Notes under the pieces: generated by a model
What the model saw: only the letters and a program-made list of their open reading frames with translations
Database searches by the model: none
Told to the model about the DNA's origin: nothing
NCBI GenBank assembly: GCA_014898415.1
Contig: RCTD01000015.1
Location: forward strand, 1,054,001 to 1,118,000
Direction: 5' to 3'
DNA length: 64,000 bases
Origin: Stromatinia cepivora
Lineage: Eukaryota > Ascomycota > Leotiomycetes > Helotiales > Sclerotiniaceae
Shown here: one piece after another, positions 11,471 to 24,510 of the stretch
Layout of the letters: every line of letters starts with the position of its first letter
Numbering within the stretch: the stretch's first letter is position 1
Made by a program: the position numbers and the translations under genes

Positions 11471-14400
11471 TCTTGATATTAGGATTCGATTGTACTCAAA
11501 AGTGCGATTAGTGATATTGACAATTCATGCGTATTTTGTTGATTATTGATACAATCTGGTAACACACGACGCTGTAGCTAGGGGGTGGGAGGCGAGACTA
11601 GACTCTCCCGGCTTCAAGGATATGTCATGACTCTTCTGGTCCCCCAAGTGTACATGAGCACTTCACCTCATAACAAATAACTGGTACCGAACTCATGCAC
11701 CCCGGCTTTACAAAAAATAGTATCGTATGCAAAGTGATGAGGCTCAAATCTGAATCCGGCAGAATGTTCACTGAACAGTTGATCTTGATGATCAAGAGAT
11801 GATTCGGCCCCCTCCGTCCATTTCTGTCCATGGGATGAATATAACCGATAATCCCGAGGGAAGAATCATTCCGAGCTATATGATTTATAAAATGAGGTAT
11901 ATACCAGACTAGTAGTTTAATGATAGCAACTTGCAAAGCTAATCCGTATTTTGATTCTCAAACTTAATATCGAAAGAGTCTACGATAACTTTCTTGATGG
12001 AGATGATCCCAAGATAACCAGAATTCTGGAATGGGGCTAAAACCAGGTACATATGTGCTTGCAATGTTGGAAATAAATTGCAATGTAATAATAAACCGTG
12101 TCATGCCATGCATGAGTTGCATGTAATATAAAATATATGATATATTAATCGCCGACAACTGCCGGTATTCCCTTGATATGGAATTTTGAAGTCCATGCAT
12201 CGAATTCTGAAGTAGAAAGTATATAGTACCTACTACCGGAAAGTCCATTACCCACACACAGGGTATATTGTGAAAATCCGGGGACACAGCCACCTTCCGT
12301 CTTGTCTGCGGTGAGATGGTAGAAATGGTGATACCTTCTTGGTGTATGCGATGGATGGGAAAACGCGGGATATTTCTTCTCGTGCTGGTTCTCGTGGAGA
12401 GCTGCAGGTTGAAGTGTGTGAAGATAATGATGTGAATGGTCGCCGTTCTGTGAGAATGCGGTCTTCCTACGGGAGAACACTGCATGGTAGCTAACAGCAA
12501 AACGAAAGGTAAATCCGTCCACTCATGGTTGTCGAAGGTTCAGAACTTGAGAGAATCCAGCGTGGTACTTCTTTGTGGCGCCCGTGCTGATCGACACAGC
12601 AAGCCTTGGTACAGGGATTTTTACGACCCCCATTACCTTAAGATGAGCACATGCAGGGGCATGGATGTTGGACGTGATATGGTTGGGTCTCTGCACCCCT
12701 CAATCTCTCGGATAAACTGGCGGATAATGAGGCAAGCTCGTCAGCAGCCTGAAATTGTGAAGTGTTCACAACAAAAACATCAAAACATGGAACGTATGAC
12801 GACTATCTAACCTAGCCAACGTCCCACAAGTCCGGAGTAAACGCATCGTGATGAGCCCACGACCACGTACAACACGATGTGACAATGTTTTCTTGCAAGC
12901 ATTCGTGTGCTGATGTTTGGTTCACAACATAATCAACATTCTTTTGCGGATATTTATTTCTGGGCATTGTTTGAGGATGTGAAAGTGGTGCTGATGACTC
13001 GTCATGTAGAAAATTTGAGGTTTCTGATACTTGTTGAACCATTCAAAGGACTACTGAGTGGGGAATGTATCGGAGAATATTTTAATCTGAAGCATAAGCG
13101 CCATCTAGCTTAGTAGACTTGAAAAAACCACATGTATACTTGATGACAGGCGGATTCTTGTGCCGTTATGTTTCCTCACCGTTCCTGGTTTTAGACCCCG
13201 GGGTGAGGAATTCTCTCGGTAATTCTAAAGAAAAGATTCTACTACTGTAAGCGATGTGGTTCTAGCTTTCTCGGTCTCGGTCCTAGTCTCTTGCGAAATT
13301 ACGTATCCAAATCTTAATGGGAAGATTGAAAGATCCATGGAAGGAGTTTTCTTAGTCTTAGATGCGTTACTGAGGCTTGGAAGTATTCGGAACGGCGCCG
13401 AGAGCTTGATTTGGGCAAGAGGAATCGTGATGATTACAAAACATATAAGATTAGACAACAATGGGGACAATGAAATGGAGATGACAATCGGCGAGTAGTT
13501 GGCAGACGTACCAAACACAATCACTTGCGTAAGGGTTGACCCGCCGCCTCAAAAAATCAAAGACCGTGCTCGGGAGGAAACCTTGGAGACTTGGATTACG
13601 GTTGAGATTTGGGAGCGATTGAAGTAAGCCATGTGGTCCATGGTGGCTGGAACATTGGAGAACATCATGGCTTGATATTTGTACCAAGTCAAGTTCAGCT
13701 GAGGTCTATGTACAACATTAGATGACAGATATGTACTCGAGTATACTAGTTAGACGGTGCTACGAACGATGGAGACATTATCTCAGTAGACAAGATACCC
13801 TATAGAAAGTACACTTTTGTTATTATTAGTAATCCCTGACTTTTAACATCTCGTCCGCATTGTTATTCACGCCTTCGTATTTCATAGAGGTTCCCAAGTA
13901 ACCGCAGCCCTTTGAACATACAACATAGCCGTGTGATACTCCCAGTATTTTACCGGCGTTTCTATTACCTTTTCTGTATATGGTACGGAGATGATAGATG
14001 TGATTTGAAGTTTCTTTTCTACGTCAAAATCGTATGCGGCGTCTCGCACTCGTACATTTTTAAAAGTCCGCTGTGAAATGACCAGAATAGGAATCAAATG
14101 AGTGGATCAGATTCGAAGAGTGTTTCATCATTTTTTTTAACCCTTTTTTTTTCTTCACTGTGTTTAATTCTTGTTTGACCTAGTCAGCGGTCGTACCTGC
14201 ATTTACTCCACCAATTGTTTTGCCTGTTTTGCCTGTTTTGCCTGTTTTGCCTCGCAATGGTCTAAATACGGATGTATCCATAATTTTTTCTTCTAAGCTA
14301 AAAACCTAGAAACCTTAGAAGCTTCACTACGGCAGGTACCAGGTAAGAGAAACTAATCCTTCCCCAAATCTCATCTCCCTTCTTCTATCAATCTCCCCAT

Positions 14401-17400
14401 CTCCTTTTCGAAATCGTGCGGGCGTAAAAAGTTAATCATCTCCATCATCTCCTCGAATCTACCCCCTCGAATCTCTCGTGATCCTTATCCTATCGCCCTT
14501 GTCCAAAGAGCCTCCAATGTCTTTTAGTTTACCGCATTTTGTAAAATACGTATTCATTATTGCAGCCAAGGATTTTTACTTGATCCTCCAATTTTTGTAC
14601 TACCCCTTACCGTGACATTACCAAAAGCCTAAAGGTACCGTACAGTCGGAGTTTTCCCCTCTTACACCCTGCCTGTAGCATAATCTTTCTTTTCTTACAC
14701 GGCGCGCCTGCAACACCAACACGCTTCGAATTTACACAACCTAAGTCGTCGAAGCTTTTCCGTTTGGGTTATCCAATCAGCACATGAGTTTGATAGCCAA
14801 ATTAGGCCTGAAGCATTATATTAACAAATATCTGCTGCAACACAAGGTAAAATGCGTAACACAAGAATCAGAAAAGGCTACCTCTGGTATCGTCATGTAC
14901 TGTACATTCTCAGCCCGGTCACAAATCACAGCATTCTCGAGATCCCGCCCGCGCTCCGGCAAGATCTAAGGTTTTAGGCTTTCAGTTGCCAATGGAGGAT
15001 TTTAGGAACCCCGAAGCACGGCTACCCACAGATACCCCTTCATTCTCTCGCCTCAACAATTGAATCCCAAGTCAATTCCATGCCCACAAGTAGTAGAAAA
15101 AAGCTCATATACAAAACTTGACTTGTGAATTTCTGAATGTCGTATCCATGATCAGCTTACGAGTCTGCGAGCTCTTAGCGTTGCTCGTAAGGCTTCGTCG
15201 TTAATCAAGATATCTCCAACAGCTGTTGTTTTATAATTTGTATCAGCCTGATAAACATAATTCATGCCTTTCAGAACTGATGAGCTTGGTAATGCTAATC
15301 TTACAATTGGCGTAATCGGTGGGGCATCATTTCTAAAAGTAGTACGATAGTCGGCATTTCAAGACACCGCTGAGGAAATGAACAATAAAACTTCTATCTT
15401 AGCTTTTTCGCATCATGCATTAAGCATGGAAAACAACCTTTCTCAACAACCTTCTTGACTCCTGGTACTTCGATGATAGGCTCTTGACAGAAGCATCCTG
15501 GTATCAGATCGTTGAAAAAGACGGCACAGGGTATTTTAAAACATCCCGAGTGGTTTCCTGCAGTCTCATACGCCATTCGGTTTCTGGTCGGAACACTGAC
15601 AAAATACATATCAACAAAACAACAACGTGTTGGCAGGTGAGGGCGAGGTTGATTGTGGATACTTATCCGACTGATGGGGGACCATCCATGTTTTATATTT
15701 TTTCACTTCCTTTCATTGTTGAGTTTCCACGAATCTGTTTAGTCACCGTGACAATAGTCAGCGAAACATGCCGTGTTCTCGAGATTATGATATTTTCCCA
15801 AAAGTATTTTTGTACCTACCCGACGTAACACGGCCTTGACGGGAATGTGCTTAGACAACAGTGACCGGACCGTAGGGACGGTACCCGTAAGCAAAAAGGC
15901 ACGAATATGTGGTTGCTAGAAAATCCTTGAAAAATCCCCAGGACATTTATTCTGCTTCTACAATCATATCATATCACTGCCTACACTTTGCTAATCATAA
16001 AGAGAAGTACAAAAGCAAAAAACAAAAGCAAAAAACATACGCACATCAAAAATCATGCATCATTACATCTTGTCCATGATATCCTCGGAATTCGTAGCGA
16101 GATTGATAGACCGCGGGATGTGCACAGACTCCCGCCAGAAGAATCCGGTTATTCTAGGAAGTGCTTTTCCAGCCACCCAGGTGGATGAGCCAAAGCAGTT
16201 AAGGTACTTGAACAGAAGAACTGTGATATGAGTTTATGAAACCCACACCAGCAATGTTGTGATAGATGATGTGATGAAGATGTGGTGACTTGATGCTACT
16301 CTGTGGGGGATCTAATCTGATGATAGTTAGTTGCTTGGTGACCCGTCTCAACTCTTACGTCTACTCCGTACCTTTCCTCTCTAGGCAATAGTCCAATTTT
16401 GAGATTATTTCTATTCACATGTCCAAGGTCTTCCTTTCTAACTACCGTGAATTGTACGAGTACTAACCATCAAGGTCACCTCCCTTCACTTCCGCGGTTC
16501 TCTAGACCTAGTAATGGCGGGTGATGTTCCCATGAATCAAATTTCCTCAGCTTGCGAGCTTCTACAAGGAAATTCCTTGATAGGGACAGAATTGAGTGTT
16601 TCTCGAATAATAATAGAATATGTCAAAATGAATCTTCCTAGATACAACCTTGTTTAATCGTCGAGATTGACGAAAAATGTTAATATATGTCCACCTTAGT
16701 CTTGTGTTTTCCTATCCACATTGCAGGCTATTCAGTAGGTACTATTGATTATGTTTGCAAGCATCCACAACTCGACTACTCTTCGTACCTGGACTAAACT
16801 TGGTACCTCGCACGACTTGATACTAAAACATCATTTCCTTCGGGACCTTGAAAATTAACAACGACCGGCATAGCATGAAATACCTACTTGAATTCCAGTC
16901 ATCTTGAAACTCTCTCTTTTTGTCTCGCTGAACAGGCTTAACAAAACCCCTAAAACCGAGTCATCCCGTACAACCTTACCCGCATACCCGCCAATTTTGG
17001 AAAATTCGAATGATTTTTGACGGACTTCTAGCCTTTCTAGCCCGCCGTTCTACGATTGACCTACTCCGCAGGTTCATAAATGCTAGTTGTACCACTCAGT
17101 AGGTCCTTCACTTTCAGCTTTTTGAGTAGCTTGCTTCTTTAGTGGCTTCATTAGCAGGTTTCTTATCATCTAGCTTTCTCTTAGCACAAGGACTATGCTC
17201 AATTTTCGCGTCGTCCACTATCAAAACTCAACGGCAGGCCTAATTCATGAAATGAACGATGCATTGTTTTTATGCGATTACACATCAAACTTTACACAAC
17301 ACCATACATTCGCTCGCATCCGGAAGTTTCCTACCAAACACAATGGACAACACGTCAAAACAACCTTCGCCTGACTAAACTATCTATGGATTTTGTAGCA

Positions 17401-19373
17401 GATTTCAATCAGCATTCCTTATGCCTATAGGAAAATAGCATAAGACTTCAAGGTTTGACGATGATCTCAAAAGTACCGAGAACAATCCCTATTGATCCAC
17501 ACATCCTCATACGGTATCACGTTCTTGTCAACTACATTAGTCTTAATAGTACGGAGGTTAAAACAACCTAGACTGTACTTTTCGAGGTGAAATATGCGAA
17601 TTATGCGTTACCTAGATATTTTCTGTTTTGCATTTGACTTTTTTTAACCCTCTTAGTTCTGCGTTAATTTTCATAAGCGGCAGGGTCATCACGTTGTCAT
17701 GTCACAACTCGCATAAAAAGTCCGGGAACCCCCATGTCTTCATAGATCTTCATTGGGTGGCATCTATTAGCGACAACGGTTGTAAGTTGACCGACAGATT
17801 CAATGATCCCTCCAACTCTTTCATGCAAAATGGAGACCAATGATCCGCGCAAAAGAGACCCAGCCTCGATCTCTCCGCTCATCCCTTGTCATAATCCGTT
17901 GTTCTCTCAAGCTCTCCTATATCAGGCTTAGTTGAGATCGATACAACTCACCACTGTTGCGGAGCCCTGTCTTTATTTTAACCTGTTCCTGTTGGTCCAT
18001 TTTAATGCTTCATCTCAGTATCGGATGATTGCGCCGGCACCAAATCCCTACACCCAGTCACACATTCATCTTATCCAACGTTCTGCACAAGTTCTCGATA
18101 GAGTGCTATCCAGCATTTCGCTGCAGCTTCATTTCCATTTGTCAATCCTCTTAAGAGCCACAGGGGCTTCACACACCAAATATTTTCATTGAATCGCTTC
18201 ACTTTTTGTTATCATTTTTTTGTCTATCTGTCTGTGGCTGACCTTAAATGTCCTCGTGCATTAAAAAACATTCCCCTCCAACCTGTCTTCTTCATCCACT
18301 TTAGCTTGTGCAACTGCCCTTAAAAATCTCATCCCAAGTCCGGTTCTCCCAAGCAAAATCCTAGACGCAACCGTGCAAGCCCTGTATCAAGTCGAGGTGG
18401 GTATTTTTGACACTACTCCGCTGCGCCTGCATACTAGACTCTTGTCATCGGTACAATTTACTTCAGCGGCATTCTGCTGCAACGACAGGGACTTCCTGTG
18501 AATCGAGAGAGCCAGGGGTGATAGGGCGCTTCTCGGGTCCAGTGTCCTCCTTGCTGTGGTGATCATAATCAAGGAGTTTATATATCAAAGGCCTTCAATC
18601 TTGGAGTACATTACCCGACGCTTGTCGATCGAACGTGAAAAGAAAGACAACGACCCCCTTCAACTTCATTCCCGTTACTTCTCAATACGGACTTAGCACG
18701 TCATTAAAACAAGAAGCAATTTATATTTCATTTGGACGACGCAGGACACTCGCCACATCCGTTCGTTGAGACCAACTTATCCTTGACCCAGGACGCTACA
18801 TCTTCTTTTCTCCACGACAGCGCTGTTGAAAACCGACTTCGTCAAATTTTAAAATCTTCTGGAAGGTATACGCGTTCGGCTTGTCCAGAACATTCAAATC
18901 CTTTCATTTATATCTCCGGGACTGGTCCATTACATCAATGAACCTTATTTAGCAGATCTTGATCAAGACCCTGAGAATTAATTTATTCATTGATCAATAG
19001 CTACAGGAACAAGCTTTACAAATTCTTCCGATTTCTTCAACATCGCCATTGAGCAAGCAGGACTAGAATTCCTACTAGACTTAACTGCTCTGTCTTCGAT
19101 AGGCCTTATGTTCTTTTCTGGTCAGTGATCAGCCATTGTCTATAGCGGCCCTTACACTCGTTCATTTCACGGCTACTTTTCACTGCGACAACACGACACA
19201 CATATTCCTTTCTCGAATCAAGGGCTCTTGAAGAACCCCCAAAAGCAACTTCTGGACCATTTTCAACGGTCACATAAAAGATACTCTCAATGCTTGTTAC
19301 ACGGCAATGCGATACAGGACGGAACACTTGGTCCTCTAGTAAACTTGGGTCTGCTAATTTCGCGTCTCCACGA
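11471..19373. other. 7.9 kb of normal-composition DNA without a convincing gene, upstream of the homeobox gene
   Basis: Base composition is like the gene island, not like the RIP-affected blocks, yet no frame looks like a real protein. The longest (178 codons at 11964-12500 minus) overlaps other open frames and has no family features. A 71-codon minus frame at 13882-14097 has more protein-like residue use, but no complete gene can be built around it. Pyrimidine-rich tracts at about 14350-14480 and 18200-18330 resemble fungal core-promoter CT stretches; the second is a candidate transcription start region for the homeobox gene. Long 5' regulatory DNA, untranslated leader or noncoding RNA are all possible. 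Confidence 0.45.
14216..14251 (+). repeat. Tandem repeat, 4 x 9 bp (TGTTTTGCC)
   Basis: Four exact consecutive copies of TGTTTTGCC. They lie in noncoding DNA of the gene island, about 100 bp before a pyrimidine-rich stretch. Confidence 0.95.
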
Positions 19374-21474
19374 ATGGCGAACTTTGAAGCTTTGCCACCG
19401 CAGCCGGACTGGCGAGAACAGTACTCTTCGTACCAAATCTCCGGAGAGAATGGCGTGGTCAACCAAAATTACGAGCACTCTGCGAGCTCAAATGCCACCA
19501 ACGGCCAACAGCAAGCCACCACCAGACCAACTTTAGAGCACCGACACACACTTGGCCCACTAAGACCAGAAGGTCCGCCAACCCCTATCATAGAACGACC
19601 AGACTCAGCACCTGGAGATTATGGTCAACCTGCCGCCAATAGAGCTCGGAATGGATCTATGGTTTCTCCAGAATCGGAGCCACTTTCACTTGTATCGATA
19701 GCAACAAATCCATTATCATCTGCATCGAGCGCGCCACAACAACAACAAGGAGCAGGAGCACTTGTGAATGAAGACGGAGGAGCTCTTTTGAGTCCCAAGG
19801 AAGAAGATGATGACGATGTTGATGACGACGACGATATGTTAGATGCTGAAGATGGAACTTCTTCTACGCCACAGACCGCCGCAGAACGAAGAGCGGAACG
19901 TAGGAAAATGAAAAGATTTCGGTATGCTGGCCTTGCCATTCGCTGTGTGTTGTGACATCAAAACTAATTATTATCCAGTCTCACTCACCAGCAGACTCGA
20001 TTCCTTATGAGTGAATTCGCGAAGCAAGCGCACCCAGATGCTGCTCATCGTGAGCGGTTGTCACGAGAAATTCCAGGCCTCAGTCCCAGACAAGTCCAGG
20101 TATGGTTTCAGAACCGGTATGTGAACGCAATTCAGTTCGAATGAGGACATGAATTAATGGAAGCAGACGCGCAAAGATTAAGAGGCTCACTGCGGACGAT
20201 CGAGAACGAATGATGAAGATGAGAGCAGTACCGGACGATTTCGACAATGTACAAGCTCTTCATTCTCCTTACGGAGCTGTGCACGGCGTTGGAACACCAA
20301 TGCAGTCGCCCGTCGATTATGTGCCAAATTACGCGGATCATATGATACGACCCTTGATGGTAGACACGATGCGCAGACATGAACATGATGACCACATGTC
20401 GCCTGCGGGCATGAGCCCTGCATATGGACACGTCGGATTTACTCCAGGAAGCTCAATTGGCACACCAGACGTTCTATCGCCATTATCGATTACGTCTCCT
20501 GATCGATATTTCTCCAGTCATCTTTCGAGTCCGATGAGCTCAGGGCCAAGGAGCTCGAATCCGTTTGATCGACAACCAGGCGGTTATCAAGCAGTTTCCC
20601 ATTCCCAGCCAAGACACCACAATGGTCGACCATTACAACCACTGCAGCTTCGAGAGACAATGTCAAGATCTCGATCAGAATCACTCCAGTCGCCATTGAG
20701 ATCCAGCATGTCTTGGAAAGGCGAGACTCTAGATTATGCCAATTATCAGACCGGACAACCAAGTCCTCAATCGACTGGACGGCAACAATCAATGTACCAG
20801 CCCGAGCAGAATAATGCGGTCAATGCGCACCAATTTGAGTCAAATTCTTACCCAAGTACGTCCCATCCTTGAAGATGAAAAGAAATTGTAGACTAACCGT
20901 TTTGATAGATTCTAACATTCAACATTCACCCCAACACATGGACTACTCACCGTCGCATCCTCCGTCTTCGTTACAGCAGTCTGCACCAGCTGCTATGTCC
21001 CGTCTGCGAGCATCTACCGGCGGTGCTTTCCCCCAAGGTCTTGATCTCCGCAATCAATACCGATCTCTCCCCCAGCAAGGCGCATCACATTTGCCTCCCA
21101 CTTCCCGCCCTTTCGCCTCCCCATATTCAACGGGCTTTGCCAGCGCACCTCTCACAGCACCAATGGAATTCTCACTTCCTCGAACTCCAAGCGACGCGAA
21201 CCATCCACAGTTAAGTGCGCCAATGGCTCCCCCGCAAGATTTCTCAAACGCCTACAACGCATCAAGAGCTCCTCAAAACGAGCGAGAGTTCGGCTCGCAA
21301 GGTCAAGAGCAGCAGCATGCTCAGAACCACGCACAGTCTGGAGAGCGCCAACCGCAGAGGGATAACAGCGATGGCTCATCGTATCTTCGTCCTAATGAAT
21401 TCGAAGGAAAAGACAACCGGAAAAGAAGCTTTACCATGCCGGGAACTTATGCACCTTCTCATATGTCTTCTTAA
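19374..21474 (+). CDS. Homeodomain transcription factor, 646 aa, 4 exons
   Basis: The exons are 19374-19921, 19979-20116, 20167-20855 and 20909-21474. All three introns (57, 50 and 53 bp) are GT-AG and the spliced length is exactly 647 codons. The homeodomain is at about residues 177-237: LTHQQTRFLMSEF (helix 1), ERLSREI, then helix 3 RQVQVWFQNRRAK with W225, N228 and R230. Two introns cut inside it. One extra residue lies before helix 3 compared with the standard 60-residue fold. An acidic run (residues 143-160) and a basic run (172-183) precede it. The 400-residue remainder is rich in Ser, Pro, Gln and His, as in disordered regulatory regions. It should bind DNA in the nucleus; targets are unknown. 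The chosen start (MANFEALPPQ) has in-frame ATG 28 codons upstream at 19290, so a 674-aa form is possible. I do not assign it to a named fungal homeobox gene. Confidence 0.9.
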
Positions 21475-23341
21475 AGAGATTGCTTCGCATTCGCTTTCAG
21501 TTTTCGATATTTGTGCGCGCACAAAAGTTTTTGTTTAAAGATATGTGTTTAACGGCATTGCAATTCGAAGAAAGACCAGAGCATAGAATTCATCCTTCCA
21601 TCCTAACAAGACAAGAAGCTCCTCACCTCACCCTACAACTCAGACCTCTTCCTCCGAGATTTCAATCTCCAATCTCTTCCCGAAACCCAAATCTTCAAAT
21701 CCATTACACCTTCCTACTATATACGTGTGAATCGATATACTCAAACATACATATATTTATACATACTTTCTATACATCCATGCTTCTTACACCTCGGTTC
21801 TTGCAGCATTCGACCGGGAACCCGACATCATTTTCTACCATTTTACTTTTCGACATTCGAGGACCTTTGACCTTTATCTTTTAGCCCTTCTCTGTATTTT
21901 CTTGGAGATACTATCCGGACTTGTTTTTATATCTAGGGCTTTCTTATTCTTTTTATCTATCCATTCATCCACCCATTCATATTCTCGGAGTGTTTTCATA
22001 CTTTTCACATCAATTCGATTCTTTCCTCCTCCAAGAAGGGAAAAACAGGTTGCAGGTTTGGGAAATAGGGACAGGATTCGGGGAACAACAAAGCGCAGTC
22101 TTTTTTTTTCTCTTTTGAGGTTTGGTGGTTCGGAATTTCTTCGATTCTTATCTGTGTATAATTTGATTATGACTTTTTTTGGTTTGGGGTTCTTTTGGGT
22201 AGCTAGCTGGATTGATGGGATTTGATTGACTTCTTGTGTTTATGTTTTTTTTTTCTGGTCCTTTGCTTTCTTTGCGTAGTGGGGTTTGAGTAAGAGTTTG
22301 GGGTTCTTTTTGATAACGGGTTTACTGGGGAGAAAGAGCTGAGCATTGATTGGTTTTGGGTTTGGTGAGGGGATATGAGGAGATGCTGGGTATGGGCAGG
22401 GTATATATGGGGATTGATGCTGAGGAGGAGGACGGAATTCTGAGGAAACGCAGGAATGGAGGAGAATAGGAGGAGAAAATCACTTGTAGATATTTGGATC
22501 GTGGGATGGCAATATCATTATGTGGAAGTTGAATACCTTGTGTCTTATGTTGTCTTTATTGTGATATATGATGTGATCTGAATTATGTGACTTGATCTGG
22601 AAACTTTGATTGCCATTGAAATCATGGAGACATGCTGATGTGAGATCTACTTTCTTCTTTAAGCAAGCCTACGTACAATACCTAGGTAGTGCTAGAAACC
22701 AATTCCAGGGCTCTACAGGAGAAATTGTTAGGCTCTAGGCCCTATAGCAGATAAGCAACAAAAGGTTCAAGGAACTTGATTACCGGGAGGGGGGAAAGGT
22801 TCAGCGAGCATGGATTCTAAATTTCATTGGGACGGATATGTATGTATTATGATTCAATTGATACTAGACGATAAACCTGCATTTACACTTAGACTTATCA
22901 TTCAAACGATCCTCCTAGTGCCTCCATCCATTCGTATTCTACACAAACATGAAAGGACACTCACCCCGTTCCCAGTTCCACGTTTCCCATACATTTAGTT
23001 ATCATGCCACTGCCAAAAATAGGAGAAAGGGGTGAGAGACGTAAGAATACTGTCTGAGAGGCCTGCATGGTGAGGGCATGAGAACGAACGAAGTGCAAAG
23101 TATGACTTTGAGGTGATTGGAAGAATTTGCAGATGCCAGATACCACATATTTCATATCTTTGAGGTCCTGGACGCATGACTGATTCTCCTCTATCATCAA
23201 ATCGTTCAATCACAATAAAGCCCAATTTGGTGCGAGCATGAGGTGCTAAGCAGACCCTTGAAGCAGGCGGGATCACACGTTGCCCCAGCTTCGAGCTTCG
23301 AGTTGATAGTATACTAATTCATAAATATAATTATTTCTTAA
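21475..23341. other. Intergenic DNA between two convergent genes
   Basis: This holds the 3' flanks of the homeobox gene (plus) and the dehydrogenase gene (minus), which converge here. Open frames such as 21480-21884 and 21902-22225 are continuations or chance frames in low-complexity T-rich DNA, without family features. No RNA gene or repeat was recognised. Confidence 0.6.
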
Positions 23342-24510
23342 TTAATAGTCATAAAATCTGTCATTAAAATGTCAGTAAATTCATTCACGGGGTGAAACAA
23401 TGAGAGAAGGAAGAAACTCACCCCTTTCCACTCTTTTTACCCAACCACCCCGCATCTACCATTTTCCCCAGTAGTACACTAGGTCTATACTTGCTATCTC
23501 CTGTCTCTTCATATAAGACCTTCATAATTGCTAAACAGGTATCAATACCAATAAAGTCCGCCAATTGCAACGGTCCCATGGGTACATTGGTTCCGTTCTT
23601 CATTATCGCATCGATGTCATCTCTTTTCCCAACACCAGTTTCTAAGCATATTATAGCTTCATTGATATAAGGCATTAGGATTCGGTTCGCTAAAAAGCCC
23701 GGTGAATCCGCTGATGTAGATGGGATTTTACCCATTCGTTTGCAGAACTCAATGGCCGCATCCACTGTATCTTGACTCGTCTGTAATCCGGTAATAATTT
23801 CCACGCCCTTTTGAATGGGCACTGGATTCATGAAATGTGTTGAAATTACACGAGAAGAAGCGCTGGTATCTTTAGGATCTTTGGTCGTGGACGCGGCAAT
23901 TCGTGTTATGGATATGGAGGAGGTATTTGTGGCCAGGATGGCGTGTGGAGGACATATTTGGGCGAGGGAACTGAAGATAGAGAATTTCAAGGATTGAATT
24001 TCGGGGACAGCTTCAATTACGAAATCTGCGGAGGAAAGATCGTCCATCTTTGTGGTTGGAGTGAGAAGAGAGCGGATGTTGTCAGATTGTTCTTGGGTTA
24101 TGCGTTGTTTGGTAACATCTTTGGCCAAGAGTTTATCTGAAGTGAGGCTCAAATTTGTTAGGGTGCTCTTTTAAGTGACTATGAACAAAGAAGTCTGCAA
24201 AAGGGGAAAGACAAGATAGCATGAATGCATACCGGCAAACTTGAGGCCTTTATCAAGGGAGGCTTGATTTGTATCGACGAGAGTGACTGAGACACCAGCT
24301 CTTTGTGCCGCTACTAATGCTATACCCAAACCCTAAATCTCATGAGCAATTGAATGTCAAGAAAGATAGTGAAGATGGGTTTACCATTTGCCCAGCTCCA
24401 ACAACACCGAGGCTTTTGACTTCTTGCGCCGAGAGGATTCGGCTGGAACTAAATGATCTTGCATATCTAGAACTCTGCTGAAGCCCCCTTCTTACAATTG
24501 GAGAAAGCAT
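23342..24510 (-). CDS. 3-hydroxyacyl/3-hydroxybutyryl-CoA dehydrogenase, 318 aa, 4 exons, probably mitochondrial
   Basis: Exons, in coding order, are 24510-24385, 24332-24233, 24136-23422 and 23357-23342; introns are 52, 96 and 64 bp with GT-AG ends. The spliced length is 319 codons including stop. The first 27 residues (Arg/Ser-rich, no acidic residue) look like a mitochondrial presequence. The NAD-binding fold starts with GAGQMG (38-43, split by intron 1) and the following VDTN (61-64). ADFVIEAVPE (112-121) and ATNTSSISI follow. The catalytic His176 in THFMNP and Glu188 have the family's 12-residue spacing, and SPGFLANR supplies the conserved Asn. The enzyme oxidises L-3-hydroxyacyl-CoA to 3-ketoacyl-CoA with NAD+ in beta-oxidation. 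Chain-length preference cannot be read. The last exon is only 16 nt and completes the family ending GKGFYDY. The upstream neighbour TOF1 is divergent. Confidence 0.93.

Noticed and set aside
11964..12500. Minus-strand frame of 178 codons with an overlapping 125-codon frame
   Set aside because: No family features, unusual residue mix rich in His, Ile and Thr, no start context or intron support; two overlapping frames of similar quality suggest chance.
18732..18941. Plus-strand frame upstream of the homeobox gene as an extra exon
   Set aside because: It starts with TTG, has no clear splice sites linking it to 19374, and lies in the presumed leader.
19625..19939. Minus-strand frame of 104 codons
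   Set aside because: It is antisense to the acidic first exon of the homeobox gene, with the same mirror effect.
21480..22225. Open frames after the homeobox gene
   Set aside because: Low-complexity T-rich 3' flank; the homeobox frame ends cleanly at 21474.
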